Positions 32,953 to 44,310 of a stretch of DNA of 64,000 nt are shown here, in pieces. The DNA is taken from contig JAPWDM010000008.1 of NCBI GenBank assembly GCA_035578155.1, positions 27,946,280 through 28,010,279 of the forward strand, given 5' to 3'. The translations under genes were made by a program, and so were the position numbers. The notes under the pieces are model-generated. The model was not told the origin of the DNA, did not search any database, and was given only the letters and a program-made list of their open reading frames with translations. Within the stretch, counting starts at the first letter, position 1; every line of letters starts with the position of its first letter. The DNA is from Brachynemurus nebulosus. Its lineage: Eukaryota > Arthropoda > Insecta > Neuroptera > Myrmeleontidae.

Positions 32953-34134
32953 CAGCGTGAGTTTTTCGAGAGTTGCCATTTTGACTGCAGAGGAACCGTT
33001 GATTTAATAATCGAAAAGTTGTTCAAATAAGAACTGTAGATATCGACAGGGGAAATAAATTGCTATAGCCGGGAGCTTTATGGCTTTTATAGTTTTCGAG
33101 CTATGATACAAACTTATAGTTTTTTAAATAGAAACGTATGTTTAAAAGTTTTATCCATTGGAAATTAAAATTATTAAATAGATTAAATTATTATATAAAA
33201 ATGATATTTAAATACAATAAGGAAATAAAATTTCAGTTTTAATTCATTGAAAAATAAAAAAAAAATTCTCTGACAAGTCACTGTTTGACAGATACAAAGG
33301 CGTTTAAACATATTTTTGTAGCAAGTATTTTTAAAGAAAGTTTTTTGTGCAAAAACTTCTTTTTAGTTTGGTTTTTAATGAAAAGAAAATACTATCGAAT
33401 TTCAAATATTTTTACACTATTTGAGTACATTTATTAATAACATTTTCGTTTCCAGTTAACCTCACTTTGCTGTTATTAAGAAACGCCAATGTCACTTTGG
33501 TTTGTACTGGGTGTGTATATTTATTTTACTGCCACCTGCCGTTCTATAAATAAATAAAAAATAAATACTTATATTTTTCAGTAAATTAATGAATAACTTC
33601 AATTTTTTTAAATTAAATTACATTAAATACTAATCTTTTAAAGTAATTTGATTTTATTATGAAAAAATGTTAAAAACTTGAAATAGAGCCCGACATCTAT
33701 ACTCCAAAATCTGAATTACTATCATTTGTATTAAAGAAAATGATACTGAAAAAGGTTCTTTTCTTGGACGTAACAGAAATGTTAACCGAATAAAACACTT
33801 TCGGTTGAAGTAGCCTCAAATTCATAAGCGTGTTTTTACCGCCTAATTGCTAAATTAAAGAAAAATTCAAAAAATAAACTTGGGTAAAAAAATTTTGTTT
33901 CTTCATTTATGTTTTTAATTGATGCATTAGATCAATTTTATCGAAAAATTAACATTGGTGCAGTCTCATTTAAAAATCTATAAGATTGTATCATTGCTCG
34001 AAAACCATATAAAGCTCCTGACGATAGCAACCGGTTGCCCCCGTCGGTATCTATAACTCTTATTTAAACAATTTTTCTATTAAATCAACGGTTTGGCTGT
34101 AATAAAAATGGCAACTCTCGATAAACTTACGCTG
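32953..34134. mobile_element. 1.2-kb TIR element with ~170-bp TIRs, TA-flanked
   Basis: The left end CAGCGTGAGTTTTTCGAGAG is mirrored by CTCTCGATAAACTTACGCTG at the right. Symmetry continues for about 170 bp through AACCGTTGATTTAATA, AGCTTTAT and TTTTCGAGC. TA flanks both ends, and the left TA is shared with the preceding MITE. The AT-rich interior has no transposase. Confidence 0.85.
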
Positions 34135-34136
34135 TA

Positions 34137-34394
34137 TATACAGTCAACACTATGAAAGTGTTAGAGCGCGGGACTAAAATCACAGTTTCATAGTGAGATA
34201 AAAAAAATATGTAGACGCCAGTAATTAGTTTACTGCTATGTATCCGTACTACGACAATAACAAAACAAACATTCTGGGTGTACCTACATGCAGCGTTTAA
34301 TTATGTTTGCCACACCAGAGTGGTGAAAGTAATATTGGTTGTAACACTTTGGTAGTGCACAGTTTCATATATATTTGTGTGTCCGTTAGTGATT
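34137..34394. other. Unassigned nested sequence within HINE E
   Basis: It begins ATACAGTCAACACTATGAAA and contains AACACTATGAAAGTGTT, a small hairpin. It could be a decayed transposon end. It lies between the 5' and 3' halves of HINE E. Confidence 0.4.
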
Positions 34395-34904
34395 GCAGAT
34401 AATTAATCGATTAGTCGGGTTAGTCGACCAATTTTGTTTACATTTAGTCATATTTTAGTCGACTATTTTACCTTCGATTAAATGATTAAAATGATTAATC
34501 TTTTTTAAATGACTAAAAAAACGATTAATTTAACAATAATTGTTAAATTAATCGTTTTTTTAAATCAAAAAATTAATCATTAAAAATTATTTTTCTGTAT
34601 TATTTATTGGACTTTAAAAAATGGAAACTAAAAAATTATCTATCTGTATGATTTTTAACTTTTATGTGATTAATAAATATATTGTGATATTTCATATCTC
34701 TCTTTTTCTTAAAAGAAGAGTATTAAAAGCCCATAATTAAATTCAAAAGAAAACCTCGTTTTTTAAAGAGTTACATAGGTTACCTTACCATGAATTTGAC
34801 TAAAAATTTAGTCGATTAGTCGACTATTCTGTGCTTGATAGTTTCGACTAATGACTAATTTTATCTGAAAAACAATTTTAGTCGATTAATCGATTACCTA
34901 CCTG
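34395..34904. mobile_element. Probable hAT-type element with AGTCGATTA repeats
   Basis: It starts CAGATAATTAATCGATTAG and ends AATCGATTACCTACCTG, giving CAG...CTG inverted ends. TAGTCGAC and ATTAGTCGAC motifs repeat in both subterminal zones. A central hairpin with 22-bp arms around AACAATAATTGTT lies at 34516-34560. No convincing 8-bp duplication was found, so the superfamily is tentative. Confidence 0.5.
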
Positions 34905-34920
34905 CTTCTCGGTCCGACAT

Positions 34921-35263
34921 CATTAGTGTTCGCACGATAACTCTCGAACGAAATGTCCTATTTTTACGAAACCTCGTTAAAATGTTGGAAGTCTCAAACC
35001 GTTAGACTAGTTGGTTACCCAGACATGTCCGATACCGGAAACATGACTTTTTGGGCATTTTTCGTGAAAACAATTACTTTTTTGCCAACATTTTCCCAAG
35101 TTCAAAAATTTTTGCCACTTTTTTTACACTATTAGAAAGAGGGGAAAAAATCAAATAAAAACGGTGTTTAAACCATTATTGTATATGAACTTGTTACCAA
35201 GAGAATCTAATTTTTTATAAACGGAAATTCACTATGTTATGCCGGATGCTGCGACAGGGGTAT
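34921..35263 (+). mobile_element. HINE/Helentron-like element E, 3' part
   Basis: It has ACGATAACTCTCGAACGAAA, the TTGGAAGTCTCAAACCGTTA block and the 3' terminus ACGGAAATTCACTATGTTAT followed by GATGCTGCGACAGGGGTAT. It completes the copy begun at 32600. The 60-aa open frame here is not conserved. Confidence 0.7.
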
Positions 35264-35571
35264 ACTTAACACTTTATATATTGATAGCTGGTCGGTGCTT
35301 GGTCGGTGAGAAATCTGGAGTAGAGAGGGACACAATTTATTCTTTATCGAGGAAAACATTTACTTACTGTGAAAAAATTTTATCTTAACCAGCTGACCTG
35401 TCAGGAATTTCATTTTTAAATTCCATAAATAAAATACACATATTTAGATGTTATGCGCACGCCCAAGACAGTCTCTGAATTAGTACAACCATTTTACAAT
35501 AGATGGTGTGTGTGTCGTTTCAACAAATACGTACGTATTTTTTATAGTTTATTGCTATTTTTGGTTTGCAG
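35264..35571. other. Unassigned sequence between HINE E and the helicase remnant
   Basis: No clear upstream helicase motifs found. It could be the eroded middle of the Helitron gene. Confidence 0.35.
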
Positions 35572-35776
35572 TTGGCAGATTCGTAACTACAAGAACTATC
35601 AACAAAGCTCAGGGACAATTACTTACAAATGTGTGGATTATATTTGGAAAATCCATGCTTCTGAGCCGTATATGACCTCCACACGTATCGAAAAACCCTC
35701 TGATTTATTAGTACTCGCACCAGATGGAAAAATACAAATTATACAAAATACTGTGGATACAAAAGCACTTCAGTAA
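35572..35776 (+). pseudogene. Helitron-type PIF1-like helicase C-terminus, frameshifted
   Basis: Three successive frames carry neighbouring pieces of the helicase C-terminus in Helitron Rep/Hel proteins. Frame 1 gives TTRTINKAQGQLL, the SF1 helicase motif V/VI region (TINKAQGQTL). A second frame gives CGLYLENPCF, then a stop (motif C-terminal to it, normally NPCFSHGQLYVA). The third gives KPSDLLVLAPDGKIQIIQNT, then ALQ and a stop, the characteristic tail. Only the last piece is an open frame with an ATG upstream, and that frame's first half is out of register. The Rep (HUH) and upstream helicase motifs are not visible. It is a dead remnant of an autonomous rolling-circle transposon. Confidence 0.72.
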
Positions 35777-36423
35777 ACACTTGTTTCTTTGAGTGGCATT
35801 GGAACGCATACCGAGTACTCGCTAGTACTTTTTAGCCTCGATTCACATTATAGTGTCGGTATCGAGACGCTCTCGTTCCGGTAAAACTTATGTTCGCAGT
35901 ACATTGTTCTCCGGCCATCGATATAGGTTTGATATCGCTCCGATAAAATATTATCTGATATCCGAGCAGTATCGGAGCGATTATGTGAAATCACTGATTG
36001 TTTCTTGTGTAAGAACATTTTATCGAATCGGGAATGTAGCGATATCGTACCGAGAGTGTGGTTCGGGCCTAAAATATTACTTGAGTCGTATCGGTATTGG
36101 GTCGCAACTGAAACCGTACTTATGTAAGAATATTTTATCGAACTGCCAGCGTATTGAGACCGTCTCGAGAACGGCCCGACAGCGTGGTTTAGGGTTTATA
36201 GTTAAAAAAAGAATGCACACCACTGATGGTTTGTATTTTAAAACTATTTCAAACCATTACTGTACCTCTACTTTGAGTAAGAAATTATTAAAGCAGTGCA
36301 TCTTTTATATCTGCTGTTTTGATACCTCGTCTGTTTTTTCCCTAATTAAATATTTTCAGTCCACATTCAATAATATCCCAACTCAGTTTTTCACAAACGA
36401 TGTATGTACCAGATATCCCATTT
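35777..36423. other. Unassigned, GC-richer sequence with a 201-aa open frame
   Basis: The frame at 35853-36458 is long for this window. It consists of degenerate TATCGG and TTTTATCGAA motifs and runs into an inverted-repeat element, so a gene is unlikely. AGAACATTTTATCGAA and AGAATATTTTATCGAA, about 120 bp apart, suggest an internal duplication. Confidence 0.4.
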
Positions 36424-36883
36424 GGATGTATACATACGATTTACATGTTAATTTTTAACACTGGATTCCCATAAGGAAAAAATTATGTCACAAGCGTGTT
36501 TTGAACAAACTAATAATACTAATTTAATATTATAACTACTGTTACTATAGCTTTAACAATAATAATGCAGTAAAATAAAGAAATGAATGTCGCAATTTTC
36601 AAGCAATTCACATTTTTACATAATAAATATTAGTGTCATCTGCTGTAAATTCAAAAAAAGGCATTTTTTTTATTTTCTAGAAAATAAATATAAAAATAAT
36701 AAAAATAACAAAAAAATATTCTGTTGAAGAAATAGTACAGATAATTTGGTGGAAAAAAATTATTTTATAAAATAAAATTACGAAAAATAGGAATGTGTTT
36801 ATCCAAAGGACTCTTGTAACATAACTTTTTCCTTATGCGAATCCAATGTTAAAAATTAACATGTAAATCATATGTATACATCC
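36424..36883. mobile_element. 460-bp TIR element
   Basis: The left arm GGATGTATACATACGATTTA...TAAGGAAAAAATTATGTCAC (36424-36494) is mirrored by 36813-36883 with about six differences in 71 bp. Very AT-rich interior. No clear target duplication. Confidence 0.8.
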
Positions 36884-36889
36884 GGTCGG

Positions 36890-38284
36890 AACATTCAGTA
36901 TATTACCTACACGTATGGACACGTCTAAACGAAGTTTACTTTTTTTATTAAATTGTAGCTTTTGTAGGAACGTAAAAAAATTCACACTATCTAAAATGTA
37001 TGTACGTATGTATTAGTCTGTGAATGTTTTACGTTATAATTATGAATTAAATGTTACATCGCTAAATGTGAATTAAAATGCATTTCGTACGTACGTAGCG
37101 TGAAAAAAAAAAAAATATAAATAAAAACAATTTCTCACTCGCCTGTGCTTCATAAAATTCTTATTTTTATTAAAACAAGTGTCGGACGGGAGGGATATGC
37201 GCCGCGCAGCGAACACATACATTTCAACAATACATATTATATATAATAATTTTTAATTATTACAATTTTTAATTGCATAGTTTTTCTTTTTTTTTGTTTT
37301 TTGTTTCCATTTAACGGCAAGCAAGCCCAACTGCATCAGTCAATGTATGCATTCGTATATGCTTGTATAATGTAGGGTAAAGTGGGTCAAATTGTCTATC
37401 TAAATCGTATTCGCTGGAAAACTAGAAAAAATATTTGATTATCTAACGATTTAATTATGCAATAAAAAAAAAATTGTTTCTAAATGGAATACCAAATCGA
37501 TGACATTCTAACATAACCTCGTATGTAACTTTAATCGATTTTTCATTTGGTATTCGTGAACTGGTTCGAAATTTATCTGTACTTCGAATAGACTATCGCC
37601 TAAATTCAATAACTTTTGCAATTATGAATTTTTAATAAACATACGGAAATTACGAAATTTTACGTACATTAGTGTCAGAGCTTGTTAAAAAGTATTGTTA
37701 AAAAGTGAGCAGTGAGCGACTTTATCATTAAATTTTATTCTGTGAGAATAGACAGCACATAAAGCCAGATTATAGACTACTTCATTGGAGCAACTAGTAA
37801 GGTATGATATTAAGGACAAAATGTGTTGTCTATTCAGTAAAGAGGACCATATATGTATATTACAAGACATAATTTGCATACACATACGTATTTAAAAATA
37901 AAACCAGTATCACTTCTTTTTCAAAATTTTGCAACTTTTCCTCGAAAAAAGTTAAGTTTTATTTTCAATATTACCAATATTACATTTTGACAATAATGAT
38001 TAGATGGTAATTCTCAAAATGAAGTACAAAGCCTACATTTTCGAATCCATAAAAAAACACTTCTACAAATATAATATTCAGCCCATATAAAAAGGTAATT
38101 TAGCTATCCTAATCTCTTAAATTGACTAATAAAATTTATTTGTATAGGCTTTTTAATTATGCTAACATAAAAATTCGGTGAAAATGTTGAAATTAATAAC
38201 GCATGTGTTTTTAGTATTGACCACCGATCAAAAAAAAAAACTAGGCTTATTCAACAAAAATTGTTTAATATATATGTGTATTTC
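36890..38284. other. Unassigned AT-rich sequence
   Basis: No gene recognised. TAGGGTAAAGTGGGTCAAAT at 37374 may pair with an inverted TTTACCCTAAA at about 39641, but this is weak. Confidence 0.35.
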
Positions 38285-38460
38285 GTTAATTAAGTGAGGA
38301 AACATTAAATGCGAGGTGAATTTAAATTGAAAAATAATCATCCAATTAATAATAATTTTTGTTATCAGAGGTTTCTTTGAGAAATAACTTCATTAATACA
38401 TATAAATGTCAAAACTGTTCCAACATATGAGCTCGTTCCGGTATAGGGGCTTTTACGTTA
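38285..38460 (-). mobile_element. Truncated copy of the 62-bp-TIR MITE
   Basis: It aligns inverted with 56212-56395: GGAAACATTAAATGCGAGGT, GAATTTAAATTGAAAAATAA, AATAATTTTTGTTATCAG and AATGTCAAAACTGTTCCA occur in order, ending GGGGCTTTTACGTTA. One TIR is missing. Confidence 0.75.
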
Positions 38461-38461
38461 C

Positions 38462-40059
38462 TTCTACATAATATTTATAATTTTCATCTAATATACATAT
38501 TTAAAAATATATTTAAATGTAGTTATTGCGACTAAATTTCTTCTTCATTTTTTTCAAATTTTAATCGAAAACTATGGTAAAGTTACGTGTCTGTACAATA
38601 TTTGTTGTAATATGGCACCAGTTTCCTAGTAATGATAAACAATTTTTCTGTCAAACACAAGAAACCCTCTTTGACTCGGACATACATGAAGATACAATTA
38701 GCTCCGTATAGAACTCAAAAATCAAATCAAATTATATACACTTGAACCACTTGAACGTGCATTTGAACATAGACTCATAATTTTTACACTAACCCAAATA
38801 ACCTTTTTAATTTCTAAATGACAATAGCACCTGTTTTTTTCTTAACAAAACACTACCTGCCTGTATTATTTGTTACTGATAATAGACTTGTCTCTATTGG
38901 CAGGGTGCGTAGTATATGGTGAGGATAATTAAATCGATTGCAGCGTGAGTAGTGGAGAAAATAGGCAATAATACATGCTCATATATGTTTATAGTGTAAT
39001 AAAAAATATTAAATAAAAATATAATGCATTGATCCACTTTGATTATAAACACAATTGCCACTAATATGTCGTTCCTTATTTATCTGTCAACGTATTAACG
39101 TCTACACGTCAGTCCATAAATACAGAATTAAAAATATTTGAGGTATTTTAAACTCACATGCAATGATGTTTCATAAGAAGTTATTGATGTTTACCTTATG
39201 TATGACTGTACATTCAACTAAATGACTTATGCCAGCATTTCTTAATTTTCGAATTTTCCTGATGTGCTTCACTATCACCAGCAACTTTTTCCTCTGCATA
39301 GTCCGGGGTTGGAAGGAAATACTGTCTTGATAATTATATCCATGTTAACGGCGAAAATTGTTTAATTACTTTATTAATACAACTATTATACTTCATCCAG
39401 TATTTTATATCTCAAATTGTTCAAATTTATTTATAAAAAAAATAATTGTAAATAACAAATATTTGTATTTAGATTTTACGGTTTTTTTGAAAATATTTTA
39501 AATTTATTTCCACGGTTACCATTATTTATATTCGTTAATGAGCCTGAAAAAATGTATATTATAGATGTCGTTGCCATCACGCACCCAGCCAATAGATTTA
39601 TGACGTAAGATTTTACAAAACTGGTACCGGATATTCGACTTTACCCTAAATATGTGTATATGTGTGTACCTACGTACGTAATGAAAGAAGAAAATTGTTT
39701 AATTAAATTTCCATTTGTGTTGAAACGAGATTTGAATAAATATGCAGAGTATGCTGTAATTAGAACACCTCAGTCACTACAATATTCCGTCATCACACAC
39801 TCTACCAACTACCAACAAGTATACGGGCATACCGTATACCCGTCCGTCACTACTATTATACGTTTCTGGATGTAGTTAAAATTTTGAGGTTTTAATTTTT
39901 GCACGTTATATTTGCGTACATTTCCTACAACGTACAGTGATTTCAAATAAAATTTATACAAGTTTAAATGTCGCATTAAATAATATATATATAAATTTTA
40001 TGATATTAATAAATTAAACAATATACGAGACTAACAACTGAGTGTAAGGGTTGTATGTT
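38462..40059. other. Unassigned AT-rich sequence
   Basis: No supported feature. A 73-aa open frame at 39654 is unrecognised. Confidence 0.4.
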
Positions 40060-40066
40060 ACAAATA

Positions 40067-40680
40067 ATCCTGCTATAACACGGTCAATTCATACCACGCG
40101 CTGTAAGAAGCCCAGAAAAATTTTATTATTTTTTGTCACGGAAATAACTACAAATTAGGAATATTGTAGTGATGAGCAAATGCAAGACTAAGACCAAGAC
40201 TTGGCAGTCTTGGTCTTGGTCTTGCTAGAGCAATTTGAGTCTTGGTCTTGGTCTTGCAAAATGCAGTCTTGATCTTGGTATTGCTAAAAAATCTTGCACT
40301 TTCTTGCATTTTCTCTCTTTACGATGTTAATTATACTTTCAAACTATTTAAATAGTTTAGCAAGAGTTTTGCTTTTTTCTTGCTTTTGTCTTGGTTCTGC
40401 TCACTGAAGTCTTGGTATTGGTCTTGCAGCCATACTTATAGTCTTGGTCTTGGTTTTGCTCTTGGTATAGATAGTCTTGGTCTTGCAAAAAATGCAAGAC
40501 CAAGACAAGACTGCAAGACCAAGATTAATTTTGCTCATCACTAGAATATTGAGTGTTAGATGACTTTCACTCAAATACGCATGCGTTCGATTCTACAAAA
40601 ATCAAGTTATAAGAATGTCGTGTTACAGGAGGTCTGACTGTGTTTAAATAATATCGCGTTACAGGAGGGTTGACTGTACT
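40067..40680. mobile_element. Possible pogo/Tigger-like element with nested hAT
   Basis: Right end TACAGGAGGGTTGACTGTAC, with an internal TTACAGGAGGTCTGACTGTG duplicate. AATCCTGCTATAACACGG on the left is loosely inverse. The hAT MITE at 40167 lies inside. The left end is uncertain. Confidence 0.4.
40167..40543. mobile_element. hAT-type MITE with CTTGGT-rich interior, copy 2
   Basis: Termini TAGTGATGAGCAAA and TTTGCTCATCACTA, perfect 8-bp duplication GAATATTG at 40159-40166 and 40544-40551. It shares the TATACTTTCAAACTATTTAA core with copy 1 but has a different number and spacing of CTTGGT repeats, showing that the interior changes rapidly between copies. Confidence 0.92.
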
Positions 40681-40689
40681 CTATTCTCT

Positions 40690-40945
40690 AACCAGATGTG
40701 TTCACCTTTTGAGATAAATATCGATACCTTCTTAAGAACAGCAAAAATGTTTAAGAGAAATTCTTTAATTTTAACTAAAATTCTTGTATACTCGAACCAT
40801 TTCCACCAGTAGTTTTCCGACCACTTGGTCCACAATATAATTCAGACAAATATCGTCACTTTTTTTTAAGAATCAGAAAAATGTTTAAAAACGATTCTTT
40901 AATATTAAATAGAATTCTTGTAGCCAGGAATCATTTGTAATTCAT
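40690..40945 (-). repeat. 175-bp satellite family, isolated 1.5 copies
   Basis: On the minus strand, ACCAAGTGGTCGGAAAAC, TACAAGAATTCTATTTAA and TTAAACATTT appear in the same order and spacing as in the array at the right edge of the window (63390-64000). Confidence 0.75.
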
Positions 40946-40959
40946 TGTAATTGATACAT

Positions 40960-41245
40960 ATTTCTGCGACCGGTGAAATCTTTTCGCCGACCGGTGAGAA
41001 TTTTTCGCGAATCGGCGGTTGAGAAAAACTGAGTTAAAACACTGGAAGTGTCAAATACTCGGATGGAATACTTTGCAGAAAATTTTCCAAAAATTAAACG
41101 TTTTCCAATTTCTTTTAAATTACATAAAATACGTTTTTGACCACTGTTTTATTTATATAAGCGAATATTCGAGAAAAAGTAATTTTAGTGACCGGAAATT
41201 CGCTATGTTATGCGGGATGCTGTGACAGGGGTATTTGTAAAGTAG
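40960..41245 (+). mobile_element. HINE/Helentron-like 3' end F (diverged)
   Basis: GGAAATTCGCTATGTTATGC followed by GGGATGCTGTGACAGGGGTA is the family's 3' terminus. Upstream sequence is only loosely similar to the other copies. No 5' half was found. Confidence 0.6.
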
Positions 41246-41353
41246 TAAGTTCTCTTCATTAAGACATTCTTATTGATCCCAAAATCAATTTATATTTTTC
41301 TCCAGTTTAATAAATATTTATCAATAAATGAAAAATAATAATTTCTTATTTAA

Positions 41354-42804
41354 GGGGGACCACTAGTGTGACATTTTGAAAAAATTGGAAAATTTTTTTT
41401 GCATGTTTCCATAGTCTATAATCTTTAAAAATAACATACTAAAATTTTAAGTGCGTATCTCAAATAGTTTTTGAGTTACAGCCATCTGAAGAGCGAATTC
41501 TGATTTTCTTGTTAACTTTGAGATATTGAGAAATGTATGAAGATTGATAGTTCGGGAATTTCTGGACGTGGCTGCCAGTCGCATGTTGTGGAGAAGCTAG
41601 ATCCTGGTACATTTGAACGACTCATCTAGTTTTATTATGACCGTTAGAGTGATTACGTCGTAAATAATTTTAATAAAAATTCTCAGTGATTAAAACTAAA
41701 GGGTAAAGTAACGAAAAACTACAATTTTCAAATTTGTTGCAGTTATAACTCGAACACAAATCATCCGATCGATTTGATTTTTATTGCAGCCTCTTTCATA
41801 TATGTTCCTTCGTATCATGAACCTCCAATTTTCTAATCGAATAAAAAATGTAATTTTTGCAGGCCAATAAAAAATGTAACTTTTTTTAAAAAACTCCCGC
41901 ATTTTGTTAAATTTCAACTTTATTTTTTTTTTTTTGATTGAGGTTCACGGTACGGGCAATACCTTCTAGTTTAATAGGCTTTTTGCTCTCTTTTGATTTC
42001 AGGCACTGTGAAGGTCGCTATAACTGCAGCAGTGGGGGAACTTTTTTTTTGGAGCCTTGGGAGATCTCGAATAACTCACTAAATTTTCAATTTTTTTTTG
42101 TCCAAAAATTTTATCTTGAATTTATTATATATCAACGAATATATCCTTAAAACATTAAAACATTCCCCATAGTAGTTTTCTTTAAAAAAATTTCCCAAAA
42201 ATCACCTTTTTTTAGGCGATCACACTTACACGGAGAGAAAAATCATATAATTTTTGTAGATAAAATTTCAGAAAAATTACCATACTCTCTTATAATGCGT
42301 GCGCGATCGACGACCAAAATAAAAAATATGTGCTAGCATGGTAAAATTTAATGTGCTAACACAACTTTTATCATACTCTTATGCATATATGTTATAGTTT
42401 AATTCTAATTGTTGTCGTACTCTTTCATTTGCGCATCTGACCCGCAACCTTATGTTGCTTGGGCGGTACCTGTAAAAACTTCGAACCTGTAAGAACTTTA
42501 TGATGCATACAAAAATGATTGCCAACAATATATTCCAATACTAAAGATAGTGAAGTAACAAAATGATGAATTAAACGGTGACATCCCCGTCCTCTAACAC
42601 AGTGTAATAAATACTGCTTGCTGCTTGTAACACAGTCTAATGGATCAAGGTGCTTGGTCCGACCCGTCCGACCAAGTTGGTCGTCCAAACCTATGGTTGG
42701 CTATGTGATTTGCAATGAGTGAGGTACATTTCAACAGCGTTCACAACAAACACAACTTCTTTCTATTTTTTTATATGAATTTTTCTTCCGTGTAGTGGCC
42801 CCCT
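41354..42804. mobile_element. TTAA-flanked TIR element U (piggyBac-like), interrupted by W2
   Basis: The left end GGGGGACCACTAGTGTGA follows TTAA. The right end, split by W2, reads GGCGATCACACT...GTGGCCCCC before TTTAA. With W2 removed, the two ends are inverted repeats. The TTAA target fits piggyBac-type transposition; no transposase is seen. Internal open frames (73 and 70 aa) are not recognised. Confidence 0.65.
42229..42792 (-). mobile_element. TIR element W, copy 2, nested in U
   Basis: Inverted relative to W1. The ends CACGGAGAGAAAAATCATAT and ATATGAATTTTTCTTCCGTG are flanked by TA. It lacks roughly 280 bp of W1, mostly between the left TIR and the central segment. The shared open frame (87 aa here) starts MDDQLGRTGRTKHLD and ends PKQHKVAGQMRK. 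Confidence 0.82.
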
Positions 42805-42809
42805 TTAAA

Positions 42810-43604
42810 GCGTTAATGTAGGTATGTTTAAATTTTATTTTAAACCACTGTACATCCATACAAATATATAGGTACGGTGGTACGACGGAATAAAGTATAC
42901 AGATAGATGATGATAAGTCGTAATGATAGATAAACGAATGCTTTTTAATAATAGATTTAATTTGAAATATAATAATTAATAGGTGTAGTGTTATAATTAA
43001 TGTGAATACATATACGTACCACGCAAGGTAGGTAAACAGAGACAGAATGAGAAGTTTTGAACAGACAAGCTTAATGCATACCTCACTGATCCTTTTCATC
43101 ATCCATAAATACGCAGACATACGTAGTGGAACGTGGTGGTATTATTTATACATACCTACATAATATTATATTAAAGCGTACACAAACAATATCGTCTAAG
43201 TATCATAAATGAAAATGGCTGAATTCACTCTTACATTGGGAAAAATCCTGTTTTGAAATTTAATAAAATTCGTCAAATGCGTGTTTTTGACACGCACTAA
43301 GTAATGTCATCTCAGTGAAAATGTTAATTTATGATTTTTTGTTAACTCTATAGTTGTTAACTCTACAGCCCTCTTGCGTTTATTCAATATGGATGTACAA
43401 CTCAATAATTATTCAGTCACACAACAATATTAATATGTCATCTTCGATGACATAAAAACAAAAATCTTTTTCACATTTAGTTAATAATTTTCCGCCAGTC
43501 AACTAGTCAGGCTTGCTAAGGTGAATACTTGTTTGATAATGGTCATATTGATTAAAACATGTTAGAAGATTTGCGGTATTTTTGCAAAGTAAAATGTTTT
43601 ATTT
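42810..43604. other. Unassigned AT-rich sequence
   Basis: A 129-aa minus-strand open frame at 42731-43120 begins inside unassigned DNA and ends inside W2, so it is not a host gene. Nothing else is recognised. Confidence 0.4.
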
Positions 43605-44310
43605 ATTAACTACCTCTGACCCGCGACTTCACCCGCATTGAATTCGATCCCCTCCCCCCTTTTGTATCCCCCTTCTCTCCCGCGGGAAAATTCAATCGGA
43701 ATAAAACTGTCCCGACTAAAACTATCTAAAAATTATTATTATATGTGTTCATATAGTAAATAGTGTTTGTATGTTAAATGTCATCGAATTCGGTTTAGTT
43801 ATCCAATAGGAACCTTTAATCAGAATAAGATTAGCCTTTGTGTTAACTCAGGATTAATCATGTCTGTGTACCAAATTTAATCGAATTCAATTTAATTATT
43901 TCAAACTTCTTTTGTATCCCCCGGGAACCTTCAATCGGGATAAAACTATTCTATGTGTTATTTCTTGCTACATGTGCTTATAGTAAATAGTATCTCTATA
44001 TATTATATTTCATCGAATTATCTTATGTATTAACTCAAGTGCCTAATAAGTTGCCTAGTAAAGTGCTTTAAATAGTGCCTGTGTACCAAATTTCATCGAA
44101 CTGAGTTTAATTTTTTGAGGCGTGTTTGAATAATTGCTTTTGTATCCCTTAGGAACTTGCAACCGAGATAAAATTGTGAACCCATGTGTTAATTTAGTGT
44201 ATAAAGAGTGTGTATATAAAATTTTATCAAAATCGGTCCAGCTGTTTCAGCGTGATTGAGCAATAAACATCCAAACATTCAAACATCCAAACTTTCACAT
44301 TTATAATATT
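43605..44310. repeat. Degenerate dispersed repeat with 250-bp internal periodicity
   Basis: TTTTGTATCCC, GGAACCTTCAATCGG, AATAAAACT, CATATAGTAAATAGT and CCAAATTTCATCGAA recur two to three times at roughly 250-bp spacing. The end ATCGGTCCAGCTGTTTCAGC, CAAACATCCAAACTTTCACA and TTATAATATTA is a sequence I know from 3' parts of common insect repeats. No coding part. Confidence 0.65.

Noticed and set aside
34137..34394. Separate pogo-like element starting at CAGTCAACACTATG
   Set aside because: No convincing inverted partner could be found on its right side.
35853..36458. 201-aa open frame, the longest in the window
   Set aside because: No recognisable domain, low-complexity repeated motifs, and its end lies inside a TIR element. 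No splice or promoter support.
37374..39650. 2.3-kb TIR element with TAGGGTAAAGT ends
   Set aside because: The inverted match is only about 11 bp and may be chance; no target duplication.
42731..43120. 129-aa minus-strand open frame
   Set aside because: It runs out of the W2 transposon end into unassigned DNA, so it cannot be a conserved gene.
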